Assembly (NCBI RefSeq): GCF_017355915.2
Contig: NZ_JAFEUV020000025.1
Location: 1 to 40,334 of the forward strand
Reading direction: 5' to 3'
Origin: Telluribacter roseus
GTDB lineage: Bacteria; Bacteroidota; Bacteroidia; Cytophagales; Spirosomataceae
Length of the DNA stretch: 40,334 nt
Shown piece by piece: positions 26,234 through 35,295 of this stretch. The translations under genes and the position numbers were made by a program. Under the pieces are notes generated by a model that had not been told where the DNA came from, ran no database searches, and saw nothing but the letters and a program-made list of their open reading frames with translations. The number at the start of each line of letters is the position of its first letter. Within the stretch, counting starts at the first letter, position 1.

Positions 26234-27544
26234 TTATTGAAGGTTAAAAGAATATGCAGTTTTGGATGTCTTATTTACTTTATTAGTCTGATTACCTTGA
26301 AATATACTACGTACCCAAAATTTTACTTCTTTGTCAGTCATACTTCTAAAAGATTTAGAATAACCTAATCCTATGATACACCATAACATCATATATGATA
26401 GGGAAAAATTATTAATATCTTCAACCCATGCATATGTCCAACGAAATGAAATAAACAAGCCTAATAATTTTGAATAATAATTGTTAGAAAAGTTAACTGC
26501 TAAAAAGGATGCATGATAAAATACAAATAAATAAAGGATAACACCTATGATACCAGTCCATGTAAAAATATTTAAAATAGCAACTTCATTAGCTAAGCGT
26601 TCTTTTTTTCCTGTGATTTGTGCTATTTCAGCAAATGCTTCTGTATCATTTCCTCTAGCAGGACTTCTGCCGATAAGCCAAGTATTATATTTTGATGCAG
26701 TTACAAGAACTTCTTTATAAAGAAAAGTTCTTGTGTCTGCTTTTAAGTTCTCTATTTTAGAAACACCATTTTCTTCAAATTTGATTTCTTTAATATCAAC
26801 CTTAACATATTCTTCTATTTTAAAGATATTAAATACACCATTGACTCCTAGTGTAAATAAAATAAATGGAAGTACTAAGAAAAGTTTTGCTGTAAACCAA
26901 ATGATTCTTTTGTTTATAAAGTGTTTCAAATAATATGTTAGAACTAAGATAGCTGGTACGCCAAATTTTATAATATTACTACGAGCGCCTAAGTTAGCTG
27001 TTAAAACAATAATTAATATTATTATGATTACGATCTTCCACTTTTTTGTAAAAGTTGGAAAGAACAATATCATTAGGCTTAATGGGGCTAAATAAAATCC
27101 GTATGCATCTTTATCAATAAAAAAAGATATCAATAAAAATGATGGTAAAATATATTTGATATATGAGGATAATAAATATTGAGTAGTATGTTTATTCGTA
27201 AATACGAAAGCAGATATCGGTAAGAGTAATGCAGTAGAATTTGTTATCAAGCCTTTCCAGTCCCAATATGATTCAGCTATAAATAAACCTCTTATAATAT
27301 TTAAAATATTCCAAAGTATGTACCAATTAAGCAAGCTAAAAGATTTGTAATTGTCTTTGTTATAATTATGATTTTTATGTATATATAAACTAAATAAAAC
27401 AAAAAAATTTGATAGCCATATTAAAATAGTGTTATTTAAAGGTAAATTCAACCTCACAGCAAGATAATATGATACAGATGTGTACGTAATCAATATAATG
27501 CTAATAGTTAATGTTTTTTTTCGAAAAGTTTTATATAAAAGCAT
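26234..27544 (-). CDS. Wzy-like O-antigen/exopolysaccharide polymerase
   Basis: A 436-residue integral membrane protein with about ten to twelve hydrophobic segments and one large polar loop (about residues 240-345, containing the arginine-bearing LIGRSPARGND), the topology expected of Wzy polymerases and O-antigen ligases. Sequence conservation in Wzy is low, so the call rests on topology plus context: the cluster has a flippase, a co-polymerase/kinase and an initiating transferase but no other polymerase candidate. It would join lipid-linked units in the periplasm. The start 13 bases after the upstream GT4 gene fits the operon. A ligase or another membrane enzyme cannot be excluded from sequence alone. 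Confidence 0.82.
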   Translation of the reverse strand: MLLYKTFRKKTLTISIILITYTSVSYYLAVRLNLPLNNTILIWLSNFFVLFSLYIHKNHNYNKDNYKSFSLLNWYILWNILNIIRGLFIAESYWDWKGLITNSTALLLPISAFVFTNKHTTQYLLSSYIKYILPSFLLISFFIDKDAYGFYLAPLSLMILFFPTFTKKWKIVIIIILIIVLTANLGARSNIIKFGVPAILVLTYYLKHFINKRIIWFTAKLFLVLPFILFTLGVNGVFNIFKIEEYVKVDIKEIKFEENGVSKIENLKADTRTFLYKEVLVTASKYNTWLIGRSPARGNDTEAFAEIAQITGKKERLANEVAILNIFTWTGIIGVILYLFVFYHASFLAVNFSNNYYSKLLGLFISFRWTYAWVEDINNFSLSYMMLWCIIGLGYSKSFRSMTDKEVKFWVRSIFQGNQTNKVNKTSKTAYSFNLQ

Positions 27545-27557
27545 TGTAGCTAATAAT

Positions 27558-28670
27558 TTATATAATGTTTTTATAAAGCATATGTACCTTTGAAACGTTC
27601 TCCTTTAATGAATGTTCTTGGTTAACATACATTAAAGCGTTATATGTGATCAGATCTGAAAGCTCTCGACTATTTTTGAGATGATTAAGTGCAGATGCTA
27701 AATCATTAGGATTTGGTGGTATTAAAATTCCTGTTATATTATTTATTACTATGTCCCTTAAGCCTGGTACATCATATAGAATCACTGGTACAGAACAAGC
27801 TTGAGCTTCTAATGCTGCATTTCCTAAACCCTCTAATTTTGAAGTCATAACAAAAACATCAGAAGCTATTAAAAATTGACGTACATTATTACAACTTCCT
27901 AAGAATTTTATTTTATCAACTATACCCAATTTTTCTGCTAAATCTTTTTCTGAATTTATAGTATGCCCATGTCCAATGTGTAAATATAAAAAGTCAATAT
28001 TATCCTTTATTTTAGCTACTGCTTTTATTATATCATAATGATTCTTAATATCGCTACAATTGCCAGTTGACAGTATAAGATACTTATCTTTTGGCAGGTT
28101 TAGTTGTTGGCGAGCTAATAAGCGTTCTTCTTTATCTATAGCAGGAAAAAACCTTTCCCCATCAAACCAGTTATTAATTCTTACATTTGGATTTTTATAA
28201 TATTCCAATTCATTCTCTTGAACGCTTTTGCCTATTGTGTGAAAAGTTACATTCAAATATTTTCTTAATATATATCTTTTTAGTATTGCAATTGGTAGCG
28301 AGAACCATCGGTTTTTGAATATGCTATGTTGGGTTTTTACGCATTTTATTTTTGCCATTTTTGCTATAAAGGCAATAAAATAAAGATTATTCCTGTGAAT
28401 ATGTATTACGCTTATATCTTCACGTTTTATAAATTTATAAAAAACGTAATAATACTTCAGCCAGTCCCATGATAGCGCTGGAAAGTTTATTGGCATATGA
28501 TAAGTCTTTATCTTTACTTCTTCAAGATGAGGTGAATAGTTCCCTTTTGTCAAGCCTGTACTAATTGCTATCATCTCTACGCCTAGACTTTTAAATTTAT
28601 TAGCTGCATTCTTGTACATTACTTCTGCGCCAGAATAATTTATCTCATTGAATATATGCAGTACTTTCAT
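27558..28670 (-). CDS. GT4-family glycosyltransferase
   Basis: A 370-residue GT-B transferase beginning KVLHIFNEINYSGAEVMYKNA, the typical GT4 opening with a small-residue loop. The middle carries VIHIHRNN. The C-terminal domain has ILSTGNCSDIKNHYDIIKAV, HIGHG, and EGLGNAALEAQACSVPVI (about 280-297), which contains the two glutamates of the EX7E motif. It probably adds a sugar to the lipid-linked intermediate on the cytosolic face. AT-rich composition and tight spacing to the polymerase gene (13 bases) place it in the cassette operon. Confidence 0.92.
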   Translation of the reverse strand: MKVLHIFNEINYSGAEVMYKNAANKFKSLGVEMIAISTGLTKGNYSPHLEEVKIKTYHMPINFPALSWDWLKYYYVFYKFIKREDISVIHIHRNNLYFIAFIAKMAKIKCVKTQHSIFKNRWFSLPIAILKRYILRKYLNVTFHTIGKSVQENELEYYKNPNVRINNWFDGERFFPAIDKEERLLARQQLNLPKDKYLILSTGNCSDIKNHYDIIKAVAKIKDNIDFLYLHIGHGHTINSEKDLAEKLGIVDKIKFLGSCNNVRQFLIASDVFVMTSKLEGLGNAALEAQACSVPVILYDVPGLRDIVINNITGILIPPNPNDLASALNHLKNSRELSDLITYNALMYVNQEHSLKENVSKVHMLYKNII

Positions 28671-28735
28671 GTTTAAATAAAGTTATTTTAGAATAAGTAT
28701 AATGTTTTGAAATATTTATTTAAATCAAACAGTAC

Positions 28736-29926
28736 TTAATTATACATGAATTTTAGTAGCGTTTCGTACTCAGTAATATACATATTAACTACTTTATCTT
28801 CGCAGTACCTTTCTAATGCTGATTTTCTAGCAGATTTTGAATTCAATATATATGTGTCTTTTTGAACAATTTCAATAAGAGACTGATACACTTTTGTCTT
28901 ATTATTTATATCTGTTAATATACCACCCCCATTATTAAGAATCCAGGCTGGACCTCCTGATTCTTTACCAGCCACAACAGGTATACCCATAGCCATAGCT
29001 TCAACTATAACCATTCCAAAAGATTCTTCTGTTGATGTATGTAGAAGAACATGCATAGTTGATAATGTTTTCATTAGGGAATCAAATTCTAGGTTACCAT
29101 GGAAGTGTATATTGCATGTGTCAATGTTTTTTGCTTTACACCAATGATATGCCTTTTCATTTATTCCATGGTCAATGCCAAATAAATGCAATTGAGAGTT
29201 TGGGTATTTATTCAAAAAGATTTCAAATGCTTGGATTCCAACTTCAACATTCTTTCGTTTAGTAAATCCATTATTGATCATTGCTATCCTTATATTCCTA
29301 TCTGAACTTATAGATCTCGTAGCATATAAAGAATACACGAAATTTGATTCGTAGTTAGGTATTATAGATATATGCTTATTCGTTAATAATTTAATGCCTT
29401 CAGCACAATATGGTGAAACGGTCGTTAAATATTTTGCTTTTTTTAGTACTATCAAGGCAATTAAGAATCTAAAAAGTCTAAAAGTGTCTGGATTTGATTT
29501 AAGTACATGTAGTGGTGAATCATGACATGTTATCAATGTAGGTATTCCTGAATCAAGTGCCGCCCAAGCCCATTGATACTGCCAATGTGCATGTATAATA
29601 TCTGGCTTTGCTCTCTTTAAAGATTCTGTTATATAATTTCTTTCTATTTTATAAAAATCTAAAACCTGGTATTTGACTCTGCTTCTTGAAGGGCCTATAT
29701 ATATTGATAAGTTGTCTTGATGATGTACAAATTCTTTGCCTTCATCTACATCTGGTGAATTTGAAAATACGGAAACTCTATATCCTTTAATCACCAGCGA
29801 TTCTATCAATTGGTTAACTGGCACACCTCCTAACCCTTTTGGCCAATTATCATTATAATTTTTTATGACTGCTTTCAATGATGGAGTATAAATTGGGCCA
29901 GTTATCCCGATATGTATATTTTTCAT
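28736..29926 (-). CDS. GT4-family glycosyltransferase
   Basis: A 396-residue GT-B transferase. Features in order are an N-terminal glycine-rich acceptor loop (KGLGGVPVNQLIESL, about 30-44), PDIIHAHWQYQW, LITCHDSPLHVL and TTVSPYCAEGI. The donor domain has AMINNGFTKRKNVEVGIQAF and EESFGMVIVEAMAMGIPVV (about 300-318), which carries the EX7E glutamates. It is the first transferase gene after the flippase and lies 65 bases before the next GT4 gene. It resembles plant/bacterial sucrose-synthase-like GT4 members in general form only; donor and linkage are unknown. Confidence 0.92.
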   Translation of the reverse strand: MKNIHIGITGPIYTPSLKAVIKNYNDNWPKGLGGVPVNQLIESLVIKGYRVSVFSNSPDVDEGKEFVHHQDNLSIYIGPSRSRVKYQVLDFYKIERNYITESLKRAKPDIIHAHWQYQWAWAALDSGIPTLITCHDSPLHVLKSNPDTFRLFRFLIALIVLKKAKYLTTVSPYCAEGIKLLTNKHISIIPNYESNFVYSLYATRSISSDRNIRIAMINNGFTKRKNVEVGIQAFEIFLNKYPNSQLHLFGIDHGINEKAYHWCKAKNIDTCNIHFHGNLEFDSLMKTLSTMHVLLHTSTEESFGMVIVEAMAMGIPVVAGKESGGPAWILNNGGGILTDINNKTKVYQSLIEIVQKDTYILNSKSARKSALERYCEDKVVNMYITEYETLLKFMYN

Positions 29927-30016
29927 TTTTTTCTAATTTATACAGCTTTTATTATACTCAGTTGTTTAAATCTCATTGAATTAACTTATTGCCATATTAA
30001 AATTTGTATTTATTAT

Positions 30017-31588
30017 TCATTTATTGTGATTATTAACGGCAACTTTAAAATTAAATATTATATTATATAATTTGTTACTTATATCATTTATTAATTCTTT
30101 GGCCTTGGATTTTTCAAGATCTGATAAACATATTTTCCATCCTATAATAGAAATACATGATAGAGATGTGACGATTACTATTGTTATTCTTATGAAACCC
30201 GGCTCTAACGTTTTATTTATATATAGTGGTAAAATTGAACTTAGTAACATTAATAAATTGCATCTATAAACTACTTCTTTATTAAAAGTATTTATTTTCA
30301 AGCCACAGAACAATTTAGCATAATAAAGATTTGTCATGGCTGCAAACATCGAATATATTATAAATATGATGTACATTATATATGGCTGGAAACCTATTTT
30401 GAATGCTAAGTATGATATTGGTAGAGGTATAAGGTATAAAACTGATGTCATCATTTGATACCTATGAATATTTCCAACTGCTGATATAAGTGAAGGTAAA
30501 GTAGCAAACAGCTGTTCTATCAAATTTCTAATCAAAAGTAGTCTGCAAAATATTATTGTATACTCAGGTACTATATCTAACCATAGATTAAAAATATATT
30601 CCATTTCAATGAATATCGGTACATAGAATATTAACAGAAGTATAAACGATAATTTTGTACCAGTTATTGATGCCTTTATCATTAATAAACGATTGCCCGC
30701 ACCCTCGCTTTTCACTATAAGTGGATTTAAAGCTTTCAACAATGTACTTGATACTGCACTTAATTGTCCACTTATTTGATTAGATACTCCCTGTGCTGCG
30801 TTTACTACTGTTCCAAAAAATATATTTAGTATCATTCCTTGGCCATATAATGCTAGCATACTGCTTGATGCTCCTAAGAAAGACCACATAGCGAACTTTA
30901 ACATCTCTTTGAATATTTTATTGTCAAAATATTCTTTCAAATCTATTTTACATTCTTCATATGTTCTAATACAATATATTCTGCGTATTATTAAAAGAAG
31001 TATTGATGTTACTGCCATTAATAATCCATACATAACTAATTTGTCTGAATTTATTGATGTTATATATATGGCTATCAAAAGTTTCAATATGGCTTCTAAT
31101 ACTCCTAATAGTGCAAACAACTTCATGTTTTCATGAGCATTAATAACTGCATCATATGGAACAGAAATAATAGTAAAGAAAGTTGTTGCTACCATAAAAT
31201 GATATATAAGGATTGCTGCTTCTTTTCTTTCCCCTGGTATATTTAATATATCATTAAATATGATGTATCCTATAACTTCCATTAGTAGTACAACCATTAG
31301 TGCAACCACTATATGAAGAACTATACTCACATTAAATATATTTTTTGTTTTATCTTTATTGCCCTCTCCTTCTGAATGTGATAAATATCTTTGAGTTGCA
31401 GTGCTCATTGCATTATTTAAAAATAATAGCAACGAAATTATTCCACCAACTATATTATATATGCCAAAGTCAACTATACCTAATGCATTAAGGATTAATT
31501 TTGTTGAGTATAAAGAGATAAACATTGTTATTCCCATTCTCATATACAGAATTCCTGTATTATAAATGACTTTTTTAGCTGCTTGCAT
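30017..31588 (-). CDS. Wzx-like polysaccharide repeat-unit flippase
   Basis: A 523-residue membrane protein with about 12-14 hydrophobic helices. It starts with an amphipathic stretch (MQAAKKVIYNTGILYMRMGI) and NAMSTATQRYLSH near residue 58, which is characteristic of Bacteroidota oligosaccharide flippases of the MATE/MOP superfamily. It would move undecaprenyl-linked repeat units from cytosol to periplasm for Wzy. It is the first gene of the AT-rich cassette after gmd. The start at 31588 is supported by the usual N terminus; AT-rich DNA and an inverted repeat lie just upstream. Confidence 0.9.
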   Translation of the reverse strand: MQAAKKVIYNTGILYMRMGITMFISLYSTKLILNALGIVDFGIYNIVGGIISLLLFLNNAMSTATQRYLSHSEGEGNKDKTKNIFNVSIVLHIVVALMVVLLMEVIGYIIFNDILNIPGERKEAAILIYHFMVATTFFTIISVPYDAVINAHENMKLFALLGVLEAILKLLIAIYITSINSDKLVMYGLLMAVTSILLLIIRRIYCIRTYEECKIDLKEYFDNKIFKEMLKFAMWSFLGASSSMLALYGQGMILNIFFGTVVNAAQGVSNQISGQLSAVSSTLLKALNPLIVKSEGAGNRLLMIKASITGTKLSFILLLIFYVPIFIEMEYIFNLWLDIVPEYTIIFCRLLLIRNLIEQLFATLPSLISAVGNIHRYQMMTSVLYLIPLPISYLAFKIGFQPYIMYIIFIIYSMFAAMTNLYYAKLFCGLKINTFNKEVVYRCNLLMLLSSILPLYINKTLEPGFIRITIVIVTSLSCISIIGWKICLSDLEKSKAKELINDISNKLYNIIFNFKVAVNNHNK

Positions 31589-31629
31589 TTAATACTAGAT
31601 TGTATCTTTATTCAATGTATTATAATCAA

Positions 31630-31689
31630 AAGTTGTTAAGTTAATCATATGTTAATTTAATTATTCACAGCGTCATAACTTAACAACTT
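31630..31689 (-). terminator. 14-bp inverted repeat between gmd and the flippase gene
   Basis: AAGTTGTTAAGTTA (31630-31643) and its exact complement (31676-31689) enclose a 32-base AT-rich loop, 15 bases beyond the gmd stop. On the minus strand the stem is followed by TTTGATTATAATAC. It could be a weak terminator or a boundary repeat of the cassette; the stem is AT-rich for a terminator. Confidence 0.45.
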
Positions 31690-31704
31690 ATGTTATATTA
31701 TTTC

Positions 31705-32874
31705 CTACTCAAAATAATTTAGTATTTCGAATCCTTCATTTAACAATAATTTATCTCTTTGAAATAATTTTAAATCCGTTAGAGCCATATCTTCTATTAG
31801 CATCTCCAGTGTATGCTTAGGTTTCCAATTCAGCTTCGTTTGTGCCTTCTCTGGGTTACCAATCAGCAGCTCTACTTCTGTGGGGCGGTAGTAGCGCTGA
31901 TCGATGCGTAGTATCACAGTGCCTGTGACTAAATGTTCTCTGTAGTTGATACCAAGCTCTTCCAGCCGGTAGTTATCTATGGCTACTATGGAACCTACTT
32001 CTTTTTCAGCCTCTCCCGTAAACTCTACCTTCACTCCCAGGAAGGCGAATGTTTGGCGGATGAACTCACGTACCTGGGTTGTCACACCAGTCGCAATAAC
32101 AAAATCTTCCGGCCTCTCCTGCTGCAGGATCAGGTACATAGCTTCTACGTAGTCTTTGGCATGTCCCCAATCCCGCTGGGCGTCTATATTTCCCATGTAA
32201 AGGCATTCCTGTAAACCCAGCACAATCTTAGCCGCAGCGCGTGTTATCTTGCGCGTTACAAAAGTCTCACCTCGCAGTGGAGACTCATGGTTAAACAGAA
32301 TGCCGTTGCAGGCGTACATGTCGTAGGCTTCGCGGTAGTTGACCGTAATCCAGTATGCATACATTTTGGCTACGGCATAGGGCGAGCGGGGGTAGAAGGG
32401 CGTAGTCTCCGACTGGGGTACGGCCTGTACTAGTCCGTAGAGCTCCGAAGTTGATGCCTGGTAGATGCGGGTCTTCTTTGTAAGCCCTAATAGACGTACT
32501 GCTTCAAGGATACGTAAGGTGCCGATGCCGTCGGCATTGGCGGTATATTCAGGTTCGTCAAAGCTCACCTTCACGTGGCTCATTGCAGCCAGGTTGTAGA
32601 TCTCGTCAGGCTGTACCTCCTGGATAATGCGGGTAAGGTTCATTGAATCAGTCAGGTCACCGTAGTGCAGGATAAAGCGCGGATCCTCCACGTGCGGGTC
32701 CTGGTAGAGGTGGTCAATGCGGTCGGTGTTAAATAGGGAGCTACGGCGCTTGATGCCGTGAACAGTATAACCTTTGCTGAGTAGCAACTCGCTCAGATAG
32801 GCTCCGTCCTGGCCAGTCACACCCGTGATCAGGGCTACTTTGTTATTGGTGGGAATAGAAGAGAGATTATTCAT
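31705..32874 (-). CDS. gmd: GDP-mannose 4,6-dehydratase
   Basis: A 389-residue short-chain dehydrogenase/reductase that converts GDP-mannose to GDP-4-keto-6-deoxymannose, the first committed step to GDP-L-fucose. It has the NADP-binding glycine motif TGVTGQDG (17-24), the serine-containing STSELYG (141-147) and the catalytic pair Tyr166/Lys170 in [10 protein letters not shown], followed by [16 protein letters not shown], a Gmd signature. Fcl lies immediately upstream, giving the complete two-step pathway. The last ~40 codons switch to AT-rich usage like the neighbouring flippase gene, while the rest matches the GC-richer flank, so the cassette junction seems to lie inside this gene. The reading frame is intact across it. 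Confidence 0.96.
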   Translation of the reverse strand: MNNLSSIPTNNKVALITGVTGQDGAYLSELLLSKGYTVHGIKRRSSLFNTDRIDHLYQDPHVEDPRFILHYGDLTDSMNLTRIIQEVQPDEIYNLAAMSHVKVSFDEPEYTANADGIGTLRILEAVRLLGLTKKTRIYQASTSELYGLVQAVPQSETTPFYPRSPYAVAKMYAYWITVNYREAYDMYACNGILFNHESPLRGETFVTRKITRAAAKIVLGLQECLYMGNIDAQRDWGHAKDYVEAMYLILQQERPEDFVIATGVTTQVREFIRQTFAFLGVKVEFTGEAEKEVGSIVAIDNYRLEELGINYREHLVTGTVILRIDQRYYRPTEVELLIGNPEKAQTKLNWKPKHTLEMLIEDMALTDLKLFQRDKLLLNEGFEILNYFE

Positions 32875-32924
32875 GGTATTATGTTATGGTATGTTCTAAA
32901 TTTTTAATTCTTTGTTTTAGTTTG

Positions 32925-32967
32925 GGCTTCGACGGCTACGGCCGCCGCTCCGCTCAGCCTGACATTC
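32925..32967. repeat. Dispersed intergenic element of the GTCAGGCTGAGCGGAG type
   Basis: The minus strand reads GTCAGGCTGAGCGGAG followed by a GC palindromic centre (CGGCCG) and CCGTCGAAGCCC. It resembles a short intergenic motif I have seen in many unrelated bacterial genomes. It fills much of the 144-base gap between fcl and gmd. Confidence 0.5.
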
Positions 32968-33018
32968 ATATTTTATGCGTTTCTTTTAGCTAATGCCTAA
33001 CACCTACCAGCTAATTGC

Positions 33019-33960
33019 CTAAAGAGCGTACTGCTCGTAGTGCTCGAGGAAGTCCTGGTAGGCCAGTTGGATTCCTTCTGGTAGTTCGATAGTATGTCTC
33101 CAGCCCAACCCATGCAACTTTGATACGTCCATAAGCTTGCGGGGCGTGCCGTCGGGTTTGTCGGTGTTCCACTTGACCTCGCCTTCGTAGCCAATACAAG
33201 TGGCTACTACTGAAACCAGCTCCCGAATGCTGAGGTCTATGCCGCTGCCGATGTTGACCAGCTCCCGCTCGTCGTAATGCTCCATCAGGAAGAGGCAGGC
33301 GTCGGCCAGGTCGTCGGCAAATAAGAACTCGCGCTTGGGGCTGCCGGTGCCCCATACTTCCACATGGGGCTTTCCCTCTACCTTGGCCTCGTGAAACTTG
33401 CGGATGAGGGCGGGCAGGACATGCGACCCCTGAAGGTCATAGTTGTCACCGTAACCGTAGAGGTTGGTGGGCATCACACTGATGAAATTGCAACCGTACT
33501 GATCGCGGTAGGCTTCGCAGAGCTTGATGCCCGCGATCTTGGCAATGGCGTAGGGCTCGTTGGTCGGTTCGAGCAGACCCGTAAGCAAGGTGTCTTCCCG
33601 CAGGGGCTGGGGAGCCAGCTTGGGGTATATGCAGGAGGAGCCCAGGAACAGGAGCTTCTTCACGCCGTGGACATACGATTGGTGGATGACGTTGGCCTCC
33701 ATCATGAGGTTGTCGTAGAGGAACTCAGCCCGGTAGGTGTTGTTGGCCAGGATACCGCCTACCTTGGCGGCCGCCAAAAACACGTAGTCCGGTTGCTCCT
33801 CCGCGAAAAACCCCTCCACCGCCTGCTGGTCGCGGAGGTCCAGTTCGGAGGAGGTACGGGTAATGAGGTTGGTGAAGCCCCGCTTCTCTAGGGCCCTTAC
33901 CAAGGCAGAGCCTACCATACCGCGGTGGCCTGCAACGTATATTTTGCTATTCTTTTCCAT
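33019..33960 (-). CDS. fcl: GDP-L-fucose synthase
   Basis: A 313-residue bifunctional epimerase/reductase that turns GDP-4-keto-6-deoxymannose into GDP-L-fucose with NADPH. It shows the glycine motif GHRGMVG (11-17), the conserved GSSCIYPK block (107-114) with Ser108 and Cys110, and the catalytic Tyr137/Lys141 in NEPYAIAK. The family length is normal. I start at ATG 33960 ([14 protein letters not shown]); the frame is open 14 codons further, but those codons ([10 protein letters not shown]) are translated heptamer repeat C, so the longer form is unlikely. It pairs with gmd downstream and manC upstream for a complete fructose-independent branch from mannose-1-phosphate. Confidence 0.96.
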   Translation of the reverse strand: MEKNSKIYVAGHRGMVGSALVRALEKRGFTNLITRTSSELDLRDQQAVEGFFAEEQPDYVFLAAAKVGGILANNTYRAEFLYDNLMMEANVIHQSYVHGVKKLLFLGSSCIYPKLAPQPLREDTLLTGLLEPTNEPYAIAKIAGIKLCEAYRDQYGCNFISVMPTNLYGYGDNYDLQGSHVLPALIRKFHEAKVEGKPHVEVWGTGSPKREFLFADDLADACLFLMEHYDERELVNIGSGIDLSIRELVSVVATCIGYEGEVKWNTDKPDGTPRKLMDVSKLHGLGWRHTIELPEGIQLAYQDFLEHYEQYAL

Positions 33961-33965
33961 TATTA

Positions 33966-34036
33966 ATGACCGGGCGGCGTTCCGCCAATTACCAGTGACC
34001 AATCTTTTAATTATTAATGACCAATGTCCAGTGCTT
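33966..34036. repeat. Heptamer repeat C, inverted relative to B
   Basis: Units of AGTGACC, AATGACC and AATGTCC flank GGCG-TTC-CGCC. The stretch starting at 33968 (GACCGGGCGGCGTTCCGCCA) is the reverse complement of the core of repeat B with one mismatch. It lies in the 109-base gap between manC and fcl, ending about 33 bases from the manC stop. Confidence 0.85.
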
Positions 34037-34069
34037 AATCTTAGATTTCGCCCTGATCATAAGGGTATA

Positions 34070-35074
34070 TTAGTTGACTAGTTCGGGTTGTTCTTTTTCG
34101 AGGCGTTCGTAGATCTTTTTGACGTCTTGGGAATTGTTCTTATCGAGCACCAGGATGGCGTCTGGTGTTTCTACGAGGACAAGGCCGTCTACGCCCAGGA
34201 ATTCGACGTGTTTGCTGCATCCCAGTACCAGGTTGTTCTGAATAAAATGCTGCTGCTCGCCCTGCTCGTGCAGGTACTCCCAGATGGATTCAAAGGAACC
34301 CAGGTCGGACCAGCCAAAGCGAGCTTCTACGACCTTGATCCGGTCGGAACGTTCCATCACGGCGTAGTCGACGCTGAGGGAAGGAATCTCTCCGGTCTCC
34401 CGCTCCGGCAGAAATGTATTGGTGCGGGCATGCCAGGTGCGGAGGGAGGCTTCGTAGATAGCAGGTTCGTATTTCCGCAGCTCATCCAGGAAAGTCTCAG
34501 CCCGGAAGCAGAACATCCCGCTGTTCCAGAGAAAGCTGCCGCTGTCGAGGAATGACTGGGCGGTGCGGGCGTCGGGTTTTTCCCGGAAGGAAAGAACTTC
34601 CTGTCCCTGGTACTCAATATAGCCGTAGCCGGTTTCGGGCTTGGTAGGGAGGATACCAAAGGTGACTATATGGCCTATACGTGCCAGTTCTATGGCTTCG
34701 GTAACCGCCTGTGCATAGGCCTCGGCTCCGGTAATGATATGGTCCGATGGGGTTACCAGTAGGATATCCTCCGGCTGCGCGGCAAAGGCGCTGAACGCGA
34801 TGGCGGCGGCGGTGTTGCGGGGAGCGGCTTCAATGATCTCTGTATAGTCCGTTATGCCCGCCCGGGTCAGGTCTCCCTGCGAGAGCAGGTAGTTGTCCTT
34901 GTTCTCTACAACTACAATACGGTCAGCCAGTGCGATATTACGCTCGGCGGTAAGCTGGAACAGCGACTTCTGCCCGAAGAGGGGAATGTACTGCTTGGGC
35001 TGGGACTTGCGGGAAACGGGCCACAAACGGCTGCCCACTCCTCCAGAGAGGATGACGTGGTAAACTTTTGACAT
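34070..35074 (-). CDS. manC: Mannose-1-phosphate guanylyltransferase
   Basis: A 334-residue nucleotidyltransferase making GDP-mannose from GTP and mannose-1-phosphate. The pyrophosphorylase signature GGVGSRLWPVSRKSQPKQY covers residues 11-29; VTPSDHI, FREKPD and FLWNSGMF follow in family order, and VDYAVMER completes the active site. It lacks the C-terminal phosphomannose isomerase domain found in bifunctional ManC, so mannose-6-phosphate isomerase and phosphomannomutase must come from elsewhere in the genome. It feeds the fcl/gmd pair and possibly a mannosyltransferase. The gap to wzc carries a terminator-like hairpin, so it may have its own promoter. Confidence 0.95.
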   Translation of the reverse strand: MSKVYHVILSGGVGSRLWPVSRKSQPKQYIPLFGQKSLFQLTAERNIALADRIVVVENKDNYLLSQGDLTRAGITDYTEIIEAAPRNTAAAIAFSAFAAQPEDILLVTPSDHIITGAEAYAQAVTEAIELARIGHIVTFGILPTKPETGYGYIEYQGQEVLSFREKPDARTAQSFLDSGSFLWNSGMFCFRAETFLDELRKYEPAIYEASLRTWHARTNTFLPERETGEIPSLSVDYAVMERSDRIKVVEARFGWSDLGSFESIWEYLHEQGEQQHFIQNNLVLGCSKHVEFLGVDGLVLVETPDAILVLDKNNSQDVKKIYERLEKEQPELVN

Positions 35075-35222
35075 ACAGATAGAGTGTATAGGAGGTACGT
35101 TATGTTAGCTACAGGTAGGATTGAACCCATTCATCTACTTCGCATACTCAATAGTACTAAAGCCGGAGGAGGAACAAGGCTGTTTAGTAAGTTCCACGAT
35201 AGTTCAAAACCTCTCTTTGTAT

Positions 35223-35268
35223 CTTCCTATCTAACTGTTAACTAATTGTTAAGCAGTCAGATAGGAAG
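35223..35268 (-). terminator. Long hairpin between wzc and manC
   Basis: Outer arms CTTCCTATCT (35223-35232) and AGATAGGAAG (35259-35268) pair perfectly; inside, ACTG/CAGT and TTAAC/GTTAA extend the stem after small mismatches, leaving a 5-base loop. It begins 27 bases downstream of the wzc stop. There is no clear U-tract, so it may be a terminator, an mRNA 3' stabiliser or an attenuator. Confidence 0.5.
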
Positions 35269-35295
35269 TCGTATATAGGTTACAGAGCAGTACGA

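Noticed and set aside
33961-34002. Longer start for GDP-fucose synthase
   Set aside because: The extra codons are translated repeat C, and the family normally begins just before the glycine motif.
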